Shown here piece by piece: positions 25,116 through 37,000 of a stretch of DNA of 64,000 nucleotides. A model generated the notes under the pieces. That model was not told the DNA's origin and did no database searches. It worked only from the letters and a program-made list of their open reading frames with translations. The position numbers and the translations under genes are program-made. Source of the stretch: Pseudoalteromonas sp. T1lg23B (GTDB lineage Bacteria; Pseudomonadota; Gammaproteobacteria; Enterobacterales; Alteromonadaceae); contig NZ_PQBZ01000034.1 of assembly GCF_002964665.1 (NCBI RefSeq), positions 186,429 to 250,428 on the forward strand, read 5' to 3'. The first letter of the stretch is position 1. Each line of letters opens with the position of its first letter.

Positions 25116-27602
25116 ATGATCAAACAATCTATCCTTTCGATTGCCGTGGCATCTGGTTTACTGCTCACGGGTTGTCAAACGACTCATCAGGCTGCTCAAA
25201 GCAGCGAATCGCAACAAGTCTTTCAATCAGTAGTTGCCACGCCAGTTGATTTTGGTGGTGAGAATATTACACTCGAACAAGCAATGGCACACCCGGATTG
25301 GCTGGGCCGTCAGCCCGAAAGCGCTTTCTGGGGGGCTGATAGCAAGACTGTGATCTTTAATCGCAAACAACAAGGCAGTGAGCTAAGAGACACATTCTCT
25401 GTAGAGCTGGGAGCATCGAGCCAAAACTTCACTGCCAATCAAGTTCTACTTAGTCAGCTACACACTGTCGGTGCACAAGATGCTATTTATTCTGCAGATG
25501 GTAAATATCAGGCTTATACATTTGAAGGGAATATTTTCTTAAAGACTCTAACCAGTGGCGTCATTACTCAACTGACCCATAGCTCTGAGCGTGAGTCGAG
25601 TCTACAGTTCTTACTCTCAGGTGAACTTGCTTATCGTATTGATAATACTATTTACAAAATTGATTTAGAGACTGGCCGATCTCAGGAAATCGTGAAACTT
25701 CACCTCAATGACAAACCTACAGGCGTTAAAGAGCCGAGTACCTATATTGCCAAAGAGCAGCACAAGTTAATTGAATTTGTTGCTTTACAGCATAAAAACA
25801 AAGTGGATGCACAAGCGCGTGCGGAGCAACTCAAAGAACAAAATTCGACCTTAGCCAACAATCAAATATATCTAGGTAAAGGCAAGCAACTTTTTGAAGT
25901 GAGCTTATCTCCAAAAGGTGACAAACTGGTAGTTGTTATTGGCGACAAACGCTCATGGCGTGATGAAGGGGATATCATGCCCAATTATGTCAGTCAGGAT
26001 GGACACATTGAGTCTGTTCCCGCCCGCCGTAAAGTTGCAGATTCGAAAAGTCATTCATCAGAAGTGATCTTTATCGATCTTAAAACTCAGACACAAACCA
26101 CCTTAGCGTATGACACTTTACCCGGTTTTGATGAAGATGTGCTAAGTGCAGTCAAGAAAGAAAATGCAGCGCGGGAAGGTAAAACGTACCAAGCAAACAA
26201 TCAGCCCAGAGATATCAACCTGCTTCAGCAAAGAGGATCAGATGCGGTGCAATGGAATAGCTCAGGCGATCAGGTTGCGTTGATGCTCGAAGCGTGGGAC
26301 AACAAAGATCGCTGGATAGCAACCATCGATTTTGATGCGCAAAAGCTGGTATCTCAGCACCGTTTGCACGATGACGCTTGGGTAAACTACGCTCATAACG
26401 ACTTTGGCTGGTTTAATAACAGCGACACTTTGTACTACTTGTCTGAGCAAAGTGGTTACAGCCATGTTTATACCAAACCATTACAAGGCAAAGCTAAGCA
26501 GTTGACTAAAGGTCAGTTTGTTGTTTCAGACCTTACCTTGAGTAAAGATGATAGCCACATCTACTTCAAAGCGAATATTGATCACCCTGGTTTGTATGAA
26601 ATTTATCGTGTCAATACACAAACGGGCCAACGTGTACAGCTGACCGATCTTGATGGTATGACAGATTACATCTTAAGCCCTGATGAGACCCAACTGTTGC
26701 TGACGCATTCAAAAATTATGATGCCTCAGGAGTTATATGTTGCTAACGTGGCACCCAAAGCGACTGCAACACGTGTAACCAACACGGTGTCTGAGGAATT
26801 TTTAAATAAAAAGTTGATAGCGCCAAAGATTGTTGCTGTTCCATCTAGCCATGGTGAACAGCCGGTGTATGCCAAAGTCTATTATCCAGCAGACTACGTC
26901 GAAGGTGAGACGGGTAAAAAACGCAAAGCCGTGATCTTCAACCACGGCGCAGGGTACTTACAGAACTCTCATATGGGATGGTCGGTGTACTTTAGAGAGT
27001 TTATGTTTCACTCATTATTAGCCAGTGAGGGTTATGTGGTAATGGACATGGATTATCGCGCTTCTAAAGGCTATGGTCGTGATTGGCGCACCGCAATATA
27101 TCGCCACATGGGTAAACCAGAAGTTGAAGATTTGGCTGATGGGGTTAAATGGATGGTCGAGAACGCGAATGTGGATCAGCAAGCTGTTGGCACATATGGT
27201 GGCTCATATGGCGGGTTTATGACCTTTATGGCGCTGTTTACTCAACCCGATTTATTTAAAGCTGGTGCTGCGATAAGGCCTGTAACAGATTGGGCTTATT
27301 ATAACCGAGGTTACACGTCGAATATTTTGAACCACCCAGACGTTGACCCGATTGCCTATGAACGAAGCTCACCAATTTACTTCGCAGAAGGGTTGAAAAA
27401 TGAGCTGCTGATCAACGCCCCCATGTTGGATGATAATGTATTCTTCCAAGATGTGGTACGCTTGGTACAACGATTGATAGAGCTAGAGAAAACAGGCTTT
27501 GAAACAGCAATTTATCCAGTAGAACCACATGGGTTTAGACAACCATCAAGTTGGTTGGATGAATATCGACGTATCCACAAGTTGTTTAAAGAACACCTTT
27601 AA
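25116..27602 (+). CDS. S9 family peptidase (dipeptidyl peptidase IV-like), lipoprotein
   Basis: The 828-residue product has a lipoprotein signal (LLTGC, Cys near residue 20). A WD-like propeller part (about 60-570) precedes a C-terminal alpha/beta-hydrolase domain with the nucleophile in GTYGGSYGGFMT near 700, the acid in the NAPMLDDNV region and the His in VEPHGFRQP near 808. It probably removes dipeptides from, or cleaves, short peptides in the periplasm. A second, shorter open frame from 25037 overlaps out of phase and is not supported. Confidence 0.9.
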   Translation: MIKQSILSIAVASGLLLTGCQTTHQAAQSSESQQVFQSVVATPVDFGGENITLEQAMAHPDWLGRQPESAFWGADSKTVIFNRKQQGSELRDTFSVELGASSQNFTANQVLLSQLHTVGAQDAIYSADGKYQAYTFEGNIFLKTLTSGVITQLTHSSERESSLQFLLSGELAYRIDNTIYKIDLETGRSQEIVKLHLNDKPTGVKEPSTYIAKEQHKLIEFVALQHKNKVDAQARAEQLKEQNSTLANNQIYLGKGKQLFEVSLSPKGDKLVVVIGDKRSWRDEGDIMPNYVSQDGHIESVPARRKVADSKSHSSEVIFIDLKTQTQTTLAYDTLPGFDEDVLSAVKKENAAREGKTYQANNQPRDINLLQQRGSDAVQWNSSGDQVALMLEAWDNKDRWIATIDFDAQKLVSQHRLHDDAWVNYAHNDFGWFNNSDTLYYLSEQSGYSHVYTKPLQGKAKQLTKGQFVVSDLTLSKDDSHIYFKANIDHPGLYEIYRVNTQTGQRVQLTDLDGMTDYILSPDETQLLLTHSKIMMPQELYVANVAPKATATRVTNTVSEEFLNKKLIAPKIVAVPSSHGEQPVYAKVYYPADYVEGETGKKRKAVIFNHGAGYLQNSHMGWSVYFREFMFHSLLASEGYVVMDMDYRASKGYGRDWRTAIYRHMGKPEVEDLADGVKWMVENANVDQQAVGTYGGSYGGFMTFMALFTQPDLFKAGAAIRPVTDWAYYNRGYTSNILNHPDVDPIAYERSSPIYFAEGLKNELLINAPMLDDNVFFQDVVRLVQRLIELEKTGFETAIYPVEPHGFRQPSSWLDEYRRIHKLFKEHL

Positions 27603-27619
27603 AGCAAAGCTATGAATTG

Positions 27620-27646
27620 AACGCCAGCACTAAGCTGGCGTTTTTT
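27620..27646 (+). terminator. Rho-independent terminator
   Basis: AACGCCAGC / GCTGGCGTT stem with a 5-base loop and six Ts, 17 bases after the peptidase stop. Confidence 0.94.
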
Positions 27647-27716
27647 ATACAAATATCGTGTGAAAATGGCATTGTATATTAGAATCTATACAAGATTTTT
27701 ATAAAGGAATGCAGCA

Positions 27717-29183
27717 ATGAGATCACCCACACTATTTATTATCTTTGCATTGTTACTTGGCTGTGAGCAGCAAAGTAGTAATGGCTCATCAAAACCTCAG
27801 CCCGATATAACACCATTGGCGGCCTATAGCATGCTGGCACCGAGTAAAGCAGGCCAGACCCTAATATATGGACGGGTTGTACTCCCAAAGGTAGTTGATA
27901 ACAATGCGTCGTGCCCAACATTACAAACTGATGATGGACAGCTTATTCAAACCAAAATACGTGATTTAAGACCTGATAAAGCCTTATTTCCTGTGACAGT
28001 GTGTGAGGCAATATTGGTTGAGAATACGCATTACACAGTACAAGGTAGTACGTTAAGTCTCGCTAAAACTTCCTTAGCCCCTACGCATATTCAAGTATTT
28101 GGTGATACAGGGTGTAAGGAAAAGGTCTGTAAAGACGCACCGGCTGAGCCGTTCCAAACGCTTGCTGACTTAGCGTCACAAAGTCACAAAGATCTAATCT
28201 TGCACATGGGAGACTTTAACTACCGTGGTACATCAGGCAGCGTTAGTGGCGACACATATGCTTATGATGCTGGTGATGGTGGTTACGGCGGAGCAACATG
28301 TGGACTCGAAACCACTTATTATAGCCAAAACGCAAAAAACAGCCCCAGACCGGACAGTTGGGATAGCTGGCGAGTTGACTTTTTTGAGCCTGCGAGCAAA
28401 TTAATGGCAACGGCACCTTGGGTGTTTGCAAGAGGAAATCATGAGTTATGTTCAAGAGCTGGAGTGGGGTGGTTTTACTTTTTTGGTCCTGGGGCGCAAT
28501 TTGATGATTCAATTACACAGCGAGTATGTCCTAATCAAGGAGATTACACGCATCCGCCAAAAACCGCAGCGCCGCACATTGCCATGATAGAACCCTATGG
28601 CTTGAAACTAGATAGTTTTAACTTGTGGGTGTTTGACTCCGCCAATGCCTGCGATGAACTGGCTACAAATGATTTGACCGCACAATACAGTGCTCAATTT
28701 GAGCAACTAAACACCTTCACTGCAAATTCGAACCACACCACTTGGATGATGACGCATCGACCAATATGGGGACTTAATAGTGCCACACCGTTAGATACCT
28801 TGAATACGCAGTTACAAACCGCGCTTGCAAAAACCAAGCTTGGAGTGCTGCCTTCACAAATCGCATTATCGTTATCCGGTCACATGCATATTTATCAGTC
28901 AGTCACATTTAGCGAAGACAGTGCCAGACCACCACAAATCATAGTGGGAAATAGCGGTGTGAGTTTGAGTAACAAAAGCGTCAATGAAAGTGTGTCAGCG
29001 GCTATCGATTCTCAGCAGGCAATAACTAACACACAAGGTAAGTTTGGCTATCTATCATTAGAAAGGCTGGCAAACACACAAGGATGGAAAGGTGAGTTCA
29101 TTGATACCCAAGGTACGGTATTTATTACCTGCGGCTCTGAGAATGTTTCGGCGGGTCAGGCTGTATGTGATAAAGCTGATTAA
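27717..29183 (+). CDS. Calcineurin-like metallophosphoesterase, lipoprotein
   Basis: The 488-residue product has a lipobox LLLGC (Cys near 16). The metal-binding motifs of the metallophosphoesterase fold appear in order: FGDTGC near residue 127, HMGDFNYRG near 163, ARGNHELC near 240, MMTHRPIWG near 343 and LSGHMHIYQ near 387. It is likely a periplasmic or surface phosphatase or phosphodiesterase. Many Cys (about nine in the mature part) suggest disulphides. The N-terminal 110 residues form an extra beta domain of unknown role. RBS AAAGGA precedes the start. Confidence 0.85.
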   Translation: MRSPTLFIIFALLLGCEQQSSNGSSKPQPDITPLAAYSMLAPSKAGQTLIYGRVVLPKVVDNNASCPTLQTDDGQLIQTKIRDLRPDKALFPVTVCEAILVENTHYTVQGSTLSLAKTSLAPTHIQVFGDTGCKEKVCKDAPAEPFQTLADLASQSHKDLILHMGDFNYRGTSGSVSGDTYAYDAGDGGYGGATCGLETTYYSQNAKNSPRPDSWDSWRVDFFEPASKLMATAPWVFARGNHELCSRAGVGWFYFFGPGAQFDDSITQRVCPNQGDYTHPPKTAAPHIAMIEPYGLKLDSFNLWVFDSANACDELATNDLTAQYSAQFEQLNTFTANSNHTTWMMTHRPIWGLNSATPLDTLNTQLQTALAKTKLGVLPSQIALSLSGHMHIYQSVTFSEDSARPPQIIVGNSGVSLSNKSVNESVSAAIDSQQAITNTQGKFGYLSLERLANTQGWKGEFIDTQGTVFITCGSENVSAGQAVCDKAD

Positions 29184-29369
29184 TAACTAAAGGTTAAAAG
29201 AGCAATAATCGTTGATATAAATATTTTTATTATTGAACCTGATACGATCAAACCTAGCATATTTAAAGCTTATACAGTGTATTGTTGCGATTTAAACTCT
29301 GTTGTATGACAATAGCTTACGAGTGGAAAACTCAAGTATGCGATGTTTTGAATATATATAAGGATAAGT

Positions 29370-30152
29370 ATGTCGTTTTTCAAAAAAGTCTTAAGTAGTG
29401 TAGGTATTGGAGCCGCGAAGATAGACGCAGTATTAGACCACAACGAAGTCGCGCCTGGTGATGAACTAACCGGTGTTATAAAAGTCGTTGGCGGTAATGT
29501 CGCTCAAGAGATTAATAAAATAGACTTAGATGTAGTGTGTAACTATACCGTTGAAGTAGAAACGGAAGATGATGAGGTAGTCACCGAGGTCAGGGAATAC
29601 ACCTTGTCTCGCTTTGTGTTAGATGAAAAATTCACCATTGAGCCTGCAGAACACAGAGAGTTTCCTTTTGTATTGGAGCTATCAGAAGATGCGCCAATCA
29701 CTGTTGGTCATTCAAAAACTTGGTTAGAGACTAACTTAGACATAGACATGGCGCTTGATAAGTCTGATAAAGATTATGTCTATGTGGTTCCCAATACATT
29801 ACAACAGGCGGTTATTGATGCGTTAGAAGCGCTAGGCTTTAAGTTGTACGAGGCTGATTGCGAAGGCATAGATTCAGTATCGTTTGCAAAACTACCATTT
29901 GTACAAGAGTTAGAGTTTAAAACCATAAGTGGCCAATTTCATGGCCGTTTCGACGAAGTTGAGCTTGTTTTCTTCAATCGTGGTGAGCAACTGGAAGTCA
30001 TTTTTGAAATTGATCGAAAGGCGAGAGGATTCGTCAGCTTCTTTAAAGAAGCGTTGGATTTGGACGAGTCAAAAGCGAGACTGGTTATTGCTGATGACGA
30101 CCTCGAACATCTTGAGGATATGATCAGTCAACTCTTAGAGCAGCACAGCTAG
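29370..30152 (+). CDS. spo0M: Spo0M-like arrestin-fold protein
   Basis: The 260-residue product begins MSFFKKVLSSVGIGAAKIDAVLD and follows the Spo0M pattern (VAPGDELTGVIKVVGG, WLETNLDIDMALD). Spo0M was named for sporulation control in Bacillus, but the family is widespread in non-sporing bacteria, where its role is unclear; the arrestin-like fold suggests a scaffold. AAGGAT precedes ATG 29370. It is a single gene before the long gap leading to the PKS/NRPS locus. Confidence 0.88.
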   Translation: MSFFKKVLSSVGIGAAKIDAVLDHNEVAPGDELTGVIKVVGGNVAQEINKIDLDVVCNYTVEVETEDDEVVTEVREYTLSRFVLDEKFTIEPAEHREFPFVLELSEDAPITVGHSKTWLETNLDIDMALDKSDKDYVYVVPNTLQQAVIDALEALGFKLYEADCEGIDSVSFAKLPFVQELEFKTISGQFHGRFDEVELVFFNRGEQLEVIFEIDRKARGFVSFFKEALDLDESKARLVIADDDLEHLEDMISQLLEQHS

Positions 30153-31044
30153 GTTGAAATATCAAACCAACCAAGTGGCTTGACTTACTGATTTAATCGG
30201 TGGGTCAAGGCACCTTTTCTCGACATTTTAAGCTGTGTAAGTTAACAAGCGTGTTTTGCGCTTACGCGATTCAAATAGCTCTCCTCTTAAAAACACCTCC
30301 GTAAAGCTCACCTGCATGTCTTGACTCTTTAAGAACTAACATATCCGTTACAGATAGTAATGACGCAATTTTGTGAAAGCTACTTTATTTACCCGCAAGA
30401 ACTCAATATTAAAAAATTCATAGCTCTGAAATAAATTGAGCAAAATAATACGGTTAGACTACACTTTTCTAAAAATAACGTCTAAACACAGGTAAGTGAC
30501 TAAATACTGCTAATTTTACAAATGGCTTGATGATTAACTTTGGCGCACAGAGTCATTGTGTAAGTCGCTGTAATTTACCTAACCTCAGTGATTTAATACG
30601 ATACGAGGTAAATAGAATGCGCCAAAGTAACTCTGGTGTTAAATTTTTGTATTTATTTCTTTATTAGATTTATGGGTGTGGTAACATTCTGTTCTAATGA
30701 GTAATTTTTTAGACTGTTAAGTTTTTTGAAATTGTTTGTAGTGCCGTAGGTGTGAGATACGAGATTTACGATTTCTGCTTAGCAAATATTGTAATTAGCA
30801 CGATTTTTTCGCGTTGATTAATGTGGTTGTAATAAGAAGCAGTTGATTAGAGGTAAGTTTTCTCTAGTCATTCTTAATTAGTATTCAATAGGTGTTTTGC
30901 AAAAACATATTTATTGAACTAAATAAATTAATTGATTTTTTTCAATTATAAGATCGTAAATGTACAGTGGTACCATCAACGTCACGCGGTAGCTGCCAAA
31001 GTGATCGATGAGGTAACACAGTACTTATCGTTGATGGGCATGGA
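30153..31044. other. 892-base AT-rich gap before the PKS/NRPS genes
   Basis: No complete gene is visible. It holds a weak hairpin (CTTGAC / GTCAAG, 30179-30209) after spo0M, a nested inverted repeat (30537-30628), and at its right end a short coding-like remnant that overlaps the first megasynthase start. No clear promoter, LuxR-type box or regulator gene was found. The composition is markedly more AT-rich than the genes on either side. Confidence 0.6.
30537..30628. repeat. Nested inverted repeat upstream of the PKS/NRPS operon
   Basis: The outer arms ACTTTGGCGCA (30537-30547) and TGCGCCAAAGT (30618-30628) are perfect 11-base complements. The inner arms ATTTACCT (30573-30580) and AGGTAAAT (30606-30613) are perfect 8-base complements. 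This may be a long mRNA leader structure, a protein-binding site or a small non-autonomous element. Confidence 0.6.
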
Positions 31045-31048
31045 ATGA
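30932..31048 (+). pseudogene. C-terminal remnant of a lost gene, stop overlapping the first megasynthase start (ATGA)
   Basis: A frame open from 30932 ends at TGA 31046-31048, overlapping the ATG at 31045 as ATGA. The last 27 codons read like protein (YHQRHAVAAKVIDEVTQYL near the end) and are GC-richer than the upstream stretch, with a composition break near 30960. ATGA overlaps usually join co-translated genes. No start codon with a ribosome-binding site is visible, so this is best read as the tail of a deleted upstream operon gene. A short leader peptide is the alternative. I do not recognise the parent family. Confidence 0.5.
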
Positions 31049-34000
31049 ATACAAACATAGTGGCGTCTTTAGTTTCATTGGCTAAAACGCGGGGCGATGA
31101 TGTCGCATATCAATATTTCTTCGAAGATGAGCAACCGAGTAAAACCCTTACCTACGCACAGTTAGACCAAAATGCGAGAACAATCGCATCACAGCTTAAA
31201 ACCCACTTTAAAAAGGGCGACCGAGCGTTACTACTCTACAACTCAGGTTTTGAGTTCGTAGAAGCGTTTTTTGCATGTTTATACGCTGGGGTTGTGGCAG
31301 TGCCAGCTTATCCGCCAAAGAAGAATCAAAATATCGACAGACTACGCAGCATCATTGTTGACGCGGGTGCTTCAGGTGCATTGACGACGGTTAGAATTCA
31401 TGACATAGCCAGACCTCTTTTCGAGAGCGAACCAAGTCTGACGGATTTACCCATATTCACAACGGATGAGCATAGCAGCATCGTTGAGCCATTGTCATGG
31501 CATGATATTAATGTTGAAAGTAGTGATCTGGCCTTTTTACAGTACACATCTGGCTCTACGGGTAATCCAAAGGGAGTGATGGTTGATCACGCCAACATCA
31601 TGGATAACGAAGAAATGATGAAGTTGGCATTTGGTCATGACGAAAGTACACCCATTGTTAGTTGGTTGCCGCACTTTCACGATATGGGCCTTATCTTTGG
31701 CATTATGCATCCTATCTACATTGGTGCGCCAGCTGCGTTAATGAATCCGACTTACTTTTTGCAAAAGCCCGTACGTTGGCTGAAATTGCTCAGTGAAACA
31801 AAAGCATTAACCTCCAGTGCGCCTAATTTTGCTTATGATTTGTGTGTTGACACCGTAAAAGACGATGAACTGGAAACATTAGACTTATCGAACTGGCGCT
31901 GTGCACTTAATGGTGCAGAACCCGTTAGAGCCAGTACTCTTGAGCGCTTCTATCAAAAATTTAAGCGGTGTGGTTTAACACGCCAGAGCATCTCACCTTG
32001 CTATGGTATGGCCGAAACCACCTTATTTGCCACCGGCGGAAAGCTGTCGCAGCTAACTAAGGTATTAAAGCTCAACGCCGAACAAATGCATCAGGGCAAA
32101 GCGGTACTCGTTGCCCAATACCAGCAGGAACAACCTTTTTATGATTTTGATGGGCAAGACGATGAGCAGTCGTATCATGCTATATCTTGTGGTGTGAGCT
32201 GGCAAAATCATACGATTGTTATTGTTAATCCTGAATCAAAGCAGCGCTGTGAAGAAGGGACCATTGGTGAAATATGGGTTAAAGGTGCAAGTGTTGCCAA
32301 AGGGTATTGGCAAAACGAGCAGGCGACAGAGGAAACCTTTAATGCCTATATTGCTGATGAACATGATGGCCCTTATTTACGCACCGGCGATCTTGGTTTT
32401 ATGTATCAAGATGAGCTTTATGTAACTGGGCGGTGCAAGGATGTGTTGATTTTCAGAGGGAAAAATTATTACCCGCAGGATATAGAACTCACTGTTACAG
32501 AGTCACACCAAGCATTGGATAACAATGGTGGAGCTGCATTCTCAGTCACCACACCAAATGGTGATGAAGGATTAGTTGTTGTGCAGCAGGTTAAGCGCAC
32601 AGCACTGCGTAAGCTCGATGTTGAACAGGTGTTTTCAACGGTTACGCAAGCGATTATAGAGCAGCATGGTGTTACTCCCTACGAACTTGTGCTGATCAAA
32701 CCGGGAAGAGTTTTAAAAACGTCTAGCGGTAAAATTCAGCGCCAAGAAAATAAACGTCACTATTTGAACAATCGCTTTGAGCCTATCGCGCGAAGCCGCG
32801 ACATCAAGCATAAAAACTCAGACTCATCGGTGTCACTACAAAATGAAAAAGGCCTTGATAAGGCAATGCGTGACAGAGTGCAAAAGTTGGTTAAAGAGGT
32901 AATTGCGTTTGAGGTCGACAAGGACGCTCATTCCCTTGATGTCGATGCAACTTTTCAGTCGTTGGGTATTGATTCAATGAAGGCTGTGCGTATTTCCGGT
33001 GAGTTAATGGAAATGCACAACATAGAGCTTGAAGCAACGGTTTTATATGAACACCCAAGCATTGCACAATTGACTCAATACCTATGCGAATTTGAGGCGG
33101 TGCAGCAGGCTTTTAAAAACACCCCGCACAGTGTCAAAGTCGATATTAAGGCACCTGAGCAGAATATTGCCACACATACGCCAAAGCAAGACGCGCTGAT
33201 GTATGATGATAATGATATTGCTGTCATAGGTATGGCATGCCGTTATCCGCAAGCTGAAGATTTATCTGCATATTGGCAGTTGTTAGTGAATAAGGTTGAC
33301 GCTATCAGTACGCCAAGCGCACAGCGCCTTTCCTTGTGCCAACAATTGCAAGAAAATCGCATGGGTGGTTATTTGGATGAAATAGACAGCTTTGATGCGG
33401 CGATGTTTGCGCTCTCACCAACTGAAGCAAAATTTATTGATCCTCAGCACAGAATATTACTTGAAGCCACTTATCACGCAATTGAAGCGGCAGGTTATCG
33501 ACCCGAAGAGCTCGCAGGTGAAAGCGTCGGTGTGTATGTTGGCATTTCACAAAATGACTATTTCTTGTTGTCGCAACAAGCGCAATCGGAAAATCCTTAT
33601 TTGGGTACTGGCACTGCACTGAGTATCGCCGCTAATCGTTTGTCTTATACCTATAATTTTACTGGCCCAAGTATAGCTATTGATACGGCGTGTTCTTCCT
33701 CTTTAGTCGCCTTACATCAAGCAATGCAAGCGATTCGCGCCAAAGAGATCCCATTGGCTTTGGTGTCCGGTGTTAATTTGATTTTAAGCAATGAAGTAAC
33801 TGACGCCTGCCAGAGTGCACAGATGCTCTCGGCGGATGGCCATTGTAAAACTTTCTCACAAGCTGCGAATGGTTACGTCAGAAGTGAGGGTGTGGGCAGT
33901 ATCTTGATAAAACCTTTAGCTCAGGCGCTTGCTGATAAAGACCCTATATACGGTGTACTTAAAGGCAGTGCAGTAAATCAGGATGGCCGCAGTAATGGAC

Positions 34001-37000
34001 TAACGGCACCAAATAGTGGTGCACAGCAAAAAGTGATCAATGCGGCTTTGGCCAATGCAGCTGTATCGGGAGCTGACATCCAGTACGTTGAAACTCATGG
34101 TACAGGAACTGAACTTGGCGATCCCATTGAGGTATCTGCTTTAAACAAAACCTATGGTGCGCTCAGAACATCTCAACAGCCTTTAATACTGGGGTCTACC
34201 AAAGCCAACATAGGTCATTTGGAATCTGGTGCCGGTATTGCGGGGCTGATCAAAGCACTATTGTGTTTACAGCATAAGCAGATCCCAGGGCAAAGATACG
34301 TAGAGCAGTTAAATCCCCATATCGCGTGGGATAAAATGTCACTGACTGTTAAAAGTGACCTTACGGACTGGCCTGAACATCAAGGTAAAGCGGCGATGGC
34401 GGCGGTTAGTTCATTTGGATTTGGTGGTACAAACGCCCATGTGATTTGTTGTGAAGCGCCATTACAATGCACTGCCGCACTCGATATCACTCAGGCTAAT
34501 AAACCTTATATTTTACCGTTGTCAGCTAAATCTGAAACGTCACTTTTGCAGTTAATCGATAGGTATGCGCAGCGGTTAAGCAATGCAAGTGATGAGCAGT
34601 TTGATGCTTTGGTGCATACCTTAGCGCATAGACCTTTCGTAAAAGGGTTTAGGGTAGGCGTTTACGCAACGTCGCGCTCGCAACTGCTTGCAAATCTTGA
34701 ACAGGGTAATCATCAAGCGCATAAAGAGCCAAGTAACAAACCTGGACAGGTGTTCTTGTTTACAGGTCAGGGGGCACAGTATTACGCCATGGGCAAGGCG
34801 CTTTACGATACTCAACCTGTCTTTAAAGAAGCCATTGAGCAATGTGACGAACTACTTGCCGACAAACTTGGCGAACGCCTGCTGGATGTGTTGTATACAG
34901 ACGATACGGCTGAGTTATTGCATCAAACCAAGTGGACGCAGGTGGCCATTTTCGCCATTGAGTATGCGCTTTGTAAGCTTTGGATCAGTTTAGGGATGAT
35001 ACCCGATAAGCTCATAGGTCATAGTGTTGGTGAGTATGCTAGTGCGTGCATAGCGGGGGTGTTTTCACTACCAGACGCAATTAAATTAATCACGGCTCGC
35101 GCGATGCTCATGGAGCAGCTCAAAGCGACAGGTAGCATGGTGTCGGCCCGTTGTGACGAGTCATTAGCACAAGAACTGATTAAACCTTACAGCGAAGAGG
35201 CTGCTATCTCAGCCTATCATGGGGAAAGTGGTGTAGTGTTTTCCGGCAGCGATGAGGCGATAAAGTATATTTGTGAGCAATTAGCACAGCGCGACATAAA
35301 ATATAAAGCGTTGAATACGGCTAGAGCGTTTCACTCGCCATTGATGCAACCGATGCTTGCTGACTTTAAAGCCGTGGCTGAAACCATCGCGTATGGATTG
35401 CCACGTTACGAGTTTATATCAAGCGTAACGGGTCAACCTGAGCAACAGGCGTTGTGTCACCCCGATTACTGGGTTGAACAGATCACCAAACCAGTTTTGT
35501 TTGCTAACACCTTAACTCATTTGGCGTCGGTTGAGCATTTCTGCGTTATTGAGATGGGACCAAAACCCGTGCTCAGTGCCATCGTTCAGGAAAATCTACC
35601 TAGGGCAAACTGTGAATATATCAGCGTATTGCATTCTAAGGGAGATGGTTTTGAACGCTATGCTGCGGCGATCGCCCGAGCCTTTGAACTCGGCATTGAC
35701 GTTAGCTGGTCCGAGATATATCCATCTAGCGATGTTATAAGACAGCCCCTGCCAAGCTACCCTTTCGCTAAATCAAGATTTTGGGTGGTGGGAGAGCCTG
35801 TTAATCAGAGCGCTTCTCAGATTGACACGCAACCGCAAGGTTCTGAGCAGTCTCGCCATGATGCTATTAGCAGGTTCGTGCTTAATACGTTGTCATCATT
35901 GTTATCTATCCCAGTGTCGGATATTGAGGTTCAGCAACCATTGCTAGAAATGGGTGTAGATTCGTTGATGATCATGCAGGCGGTTAGAACTTACGAAAAA
36001 GAGTTTTCATTAGAGTTTAGTGTACGGCAGTTTTATGAGGAACTCAGTACTGTTGAGCGCTTAGTGGATTATATTGAACGCCATAGTGATTATCAAACTG
36101 CGCCAGCACCATTACCTGCATCGACTGATACACCGACGCCAGCTCAAAATGAAGTTCGCGTATCCAACGGCAATACCATTGGCACTGTGAACGAACAGGT
36201 ATTGACCGCAATTTGCAAAGAGCAATTGCAAGCAGCAGCGAGTGTGACCTCAGAACAAGCAAGGCTAAGCGTAGACGCAGTCAGCGCCAGACAACTACAA
36301 ATGCTACAGGGTTTGGTTGTAACGCAAGCGCCAAGTGCGGCCGCGCAAAGCGTTAATCTAACCATCGCACAGTCGAAGGTGTCTAACATGGTCACCACTG
36401 AGCTTACACAAAAGGCGAGTGTGTTGCCAGGGTTTCAATCCAAACAACTCAGTGCACAACAAGGTAGTGAGCAAAGTAAACGCTATCAAGCTGAGCTTGC
36501 AAAAAACTATTGTGACAAAACGGTAAGTTCTAAACAGCTCGTCGCAGAGCATCGAGTACATTTGGCCGACTGCCGCGCTTCTGCAGGATTTAGGTTATCT
36601 AGCAAAGAAATGCTTTATCCTGTGTTCGCAAAACGCTGTGAGGGCGCACGTATTTGGGATATTGATGACAATGAATATATTGATATCACCATGGACTTTG
36701 GCGTTAATTTATTTGGTCATAAACCCGAATTTATTACTCAGGCGATGTTGACGCAGATTGATTCTGGTATGCAGTTGGGGCTTGCAAGTCCTTTGGCGTG
36801 TGATGTGGCTAAGTTGATCAGTGAACTTACCGAGTTGGAGCGTGTCACTTTTTGCAACTCTGGCACCGAAGCGGTAATGACCGCGGTTCGTTTAGCTCGT
36901 ACACACAGCAAACGAGACAAAATTGTTCAGTTCAATGGCGCGTATCACGGTCATTACGATGGTACGCTTGCTCATCCAACGCCTACGGGTGATGACGTTG

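Noticed and set aside
30179..30209. Terminator after spo0M
   Set aside because: CTTGAC / GTCAAG is only six base pairs with a long loop and a weak T tract; not convincing.
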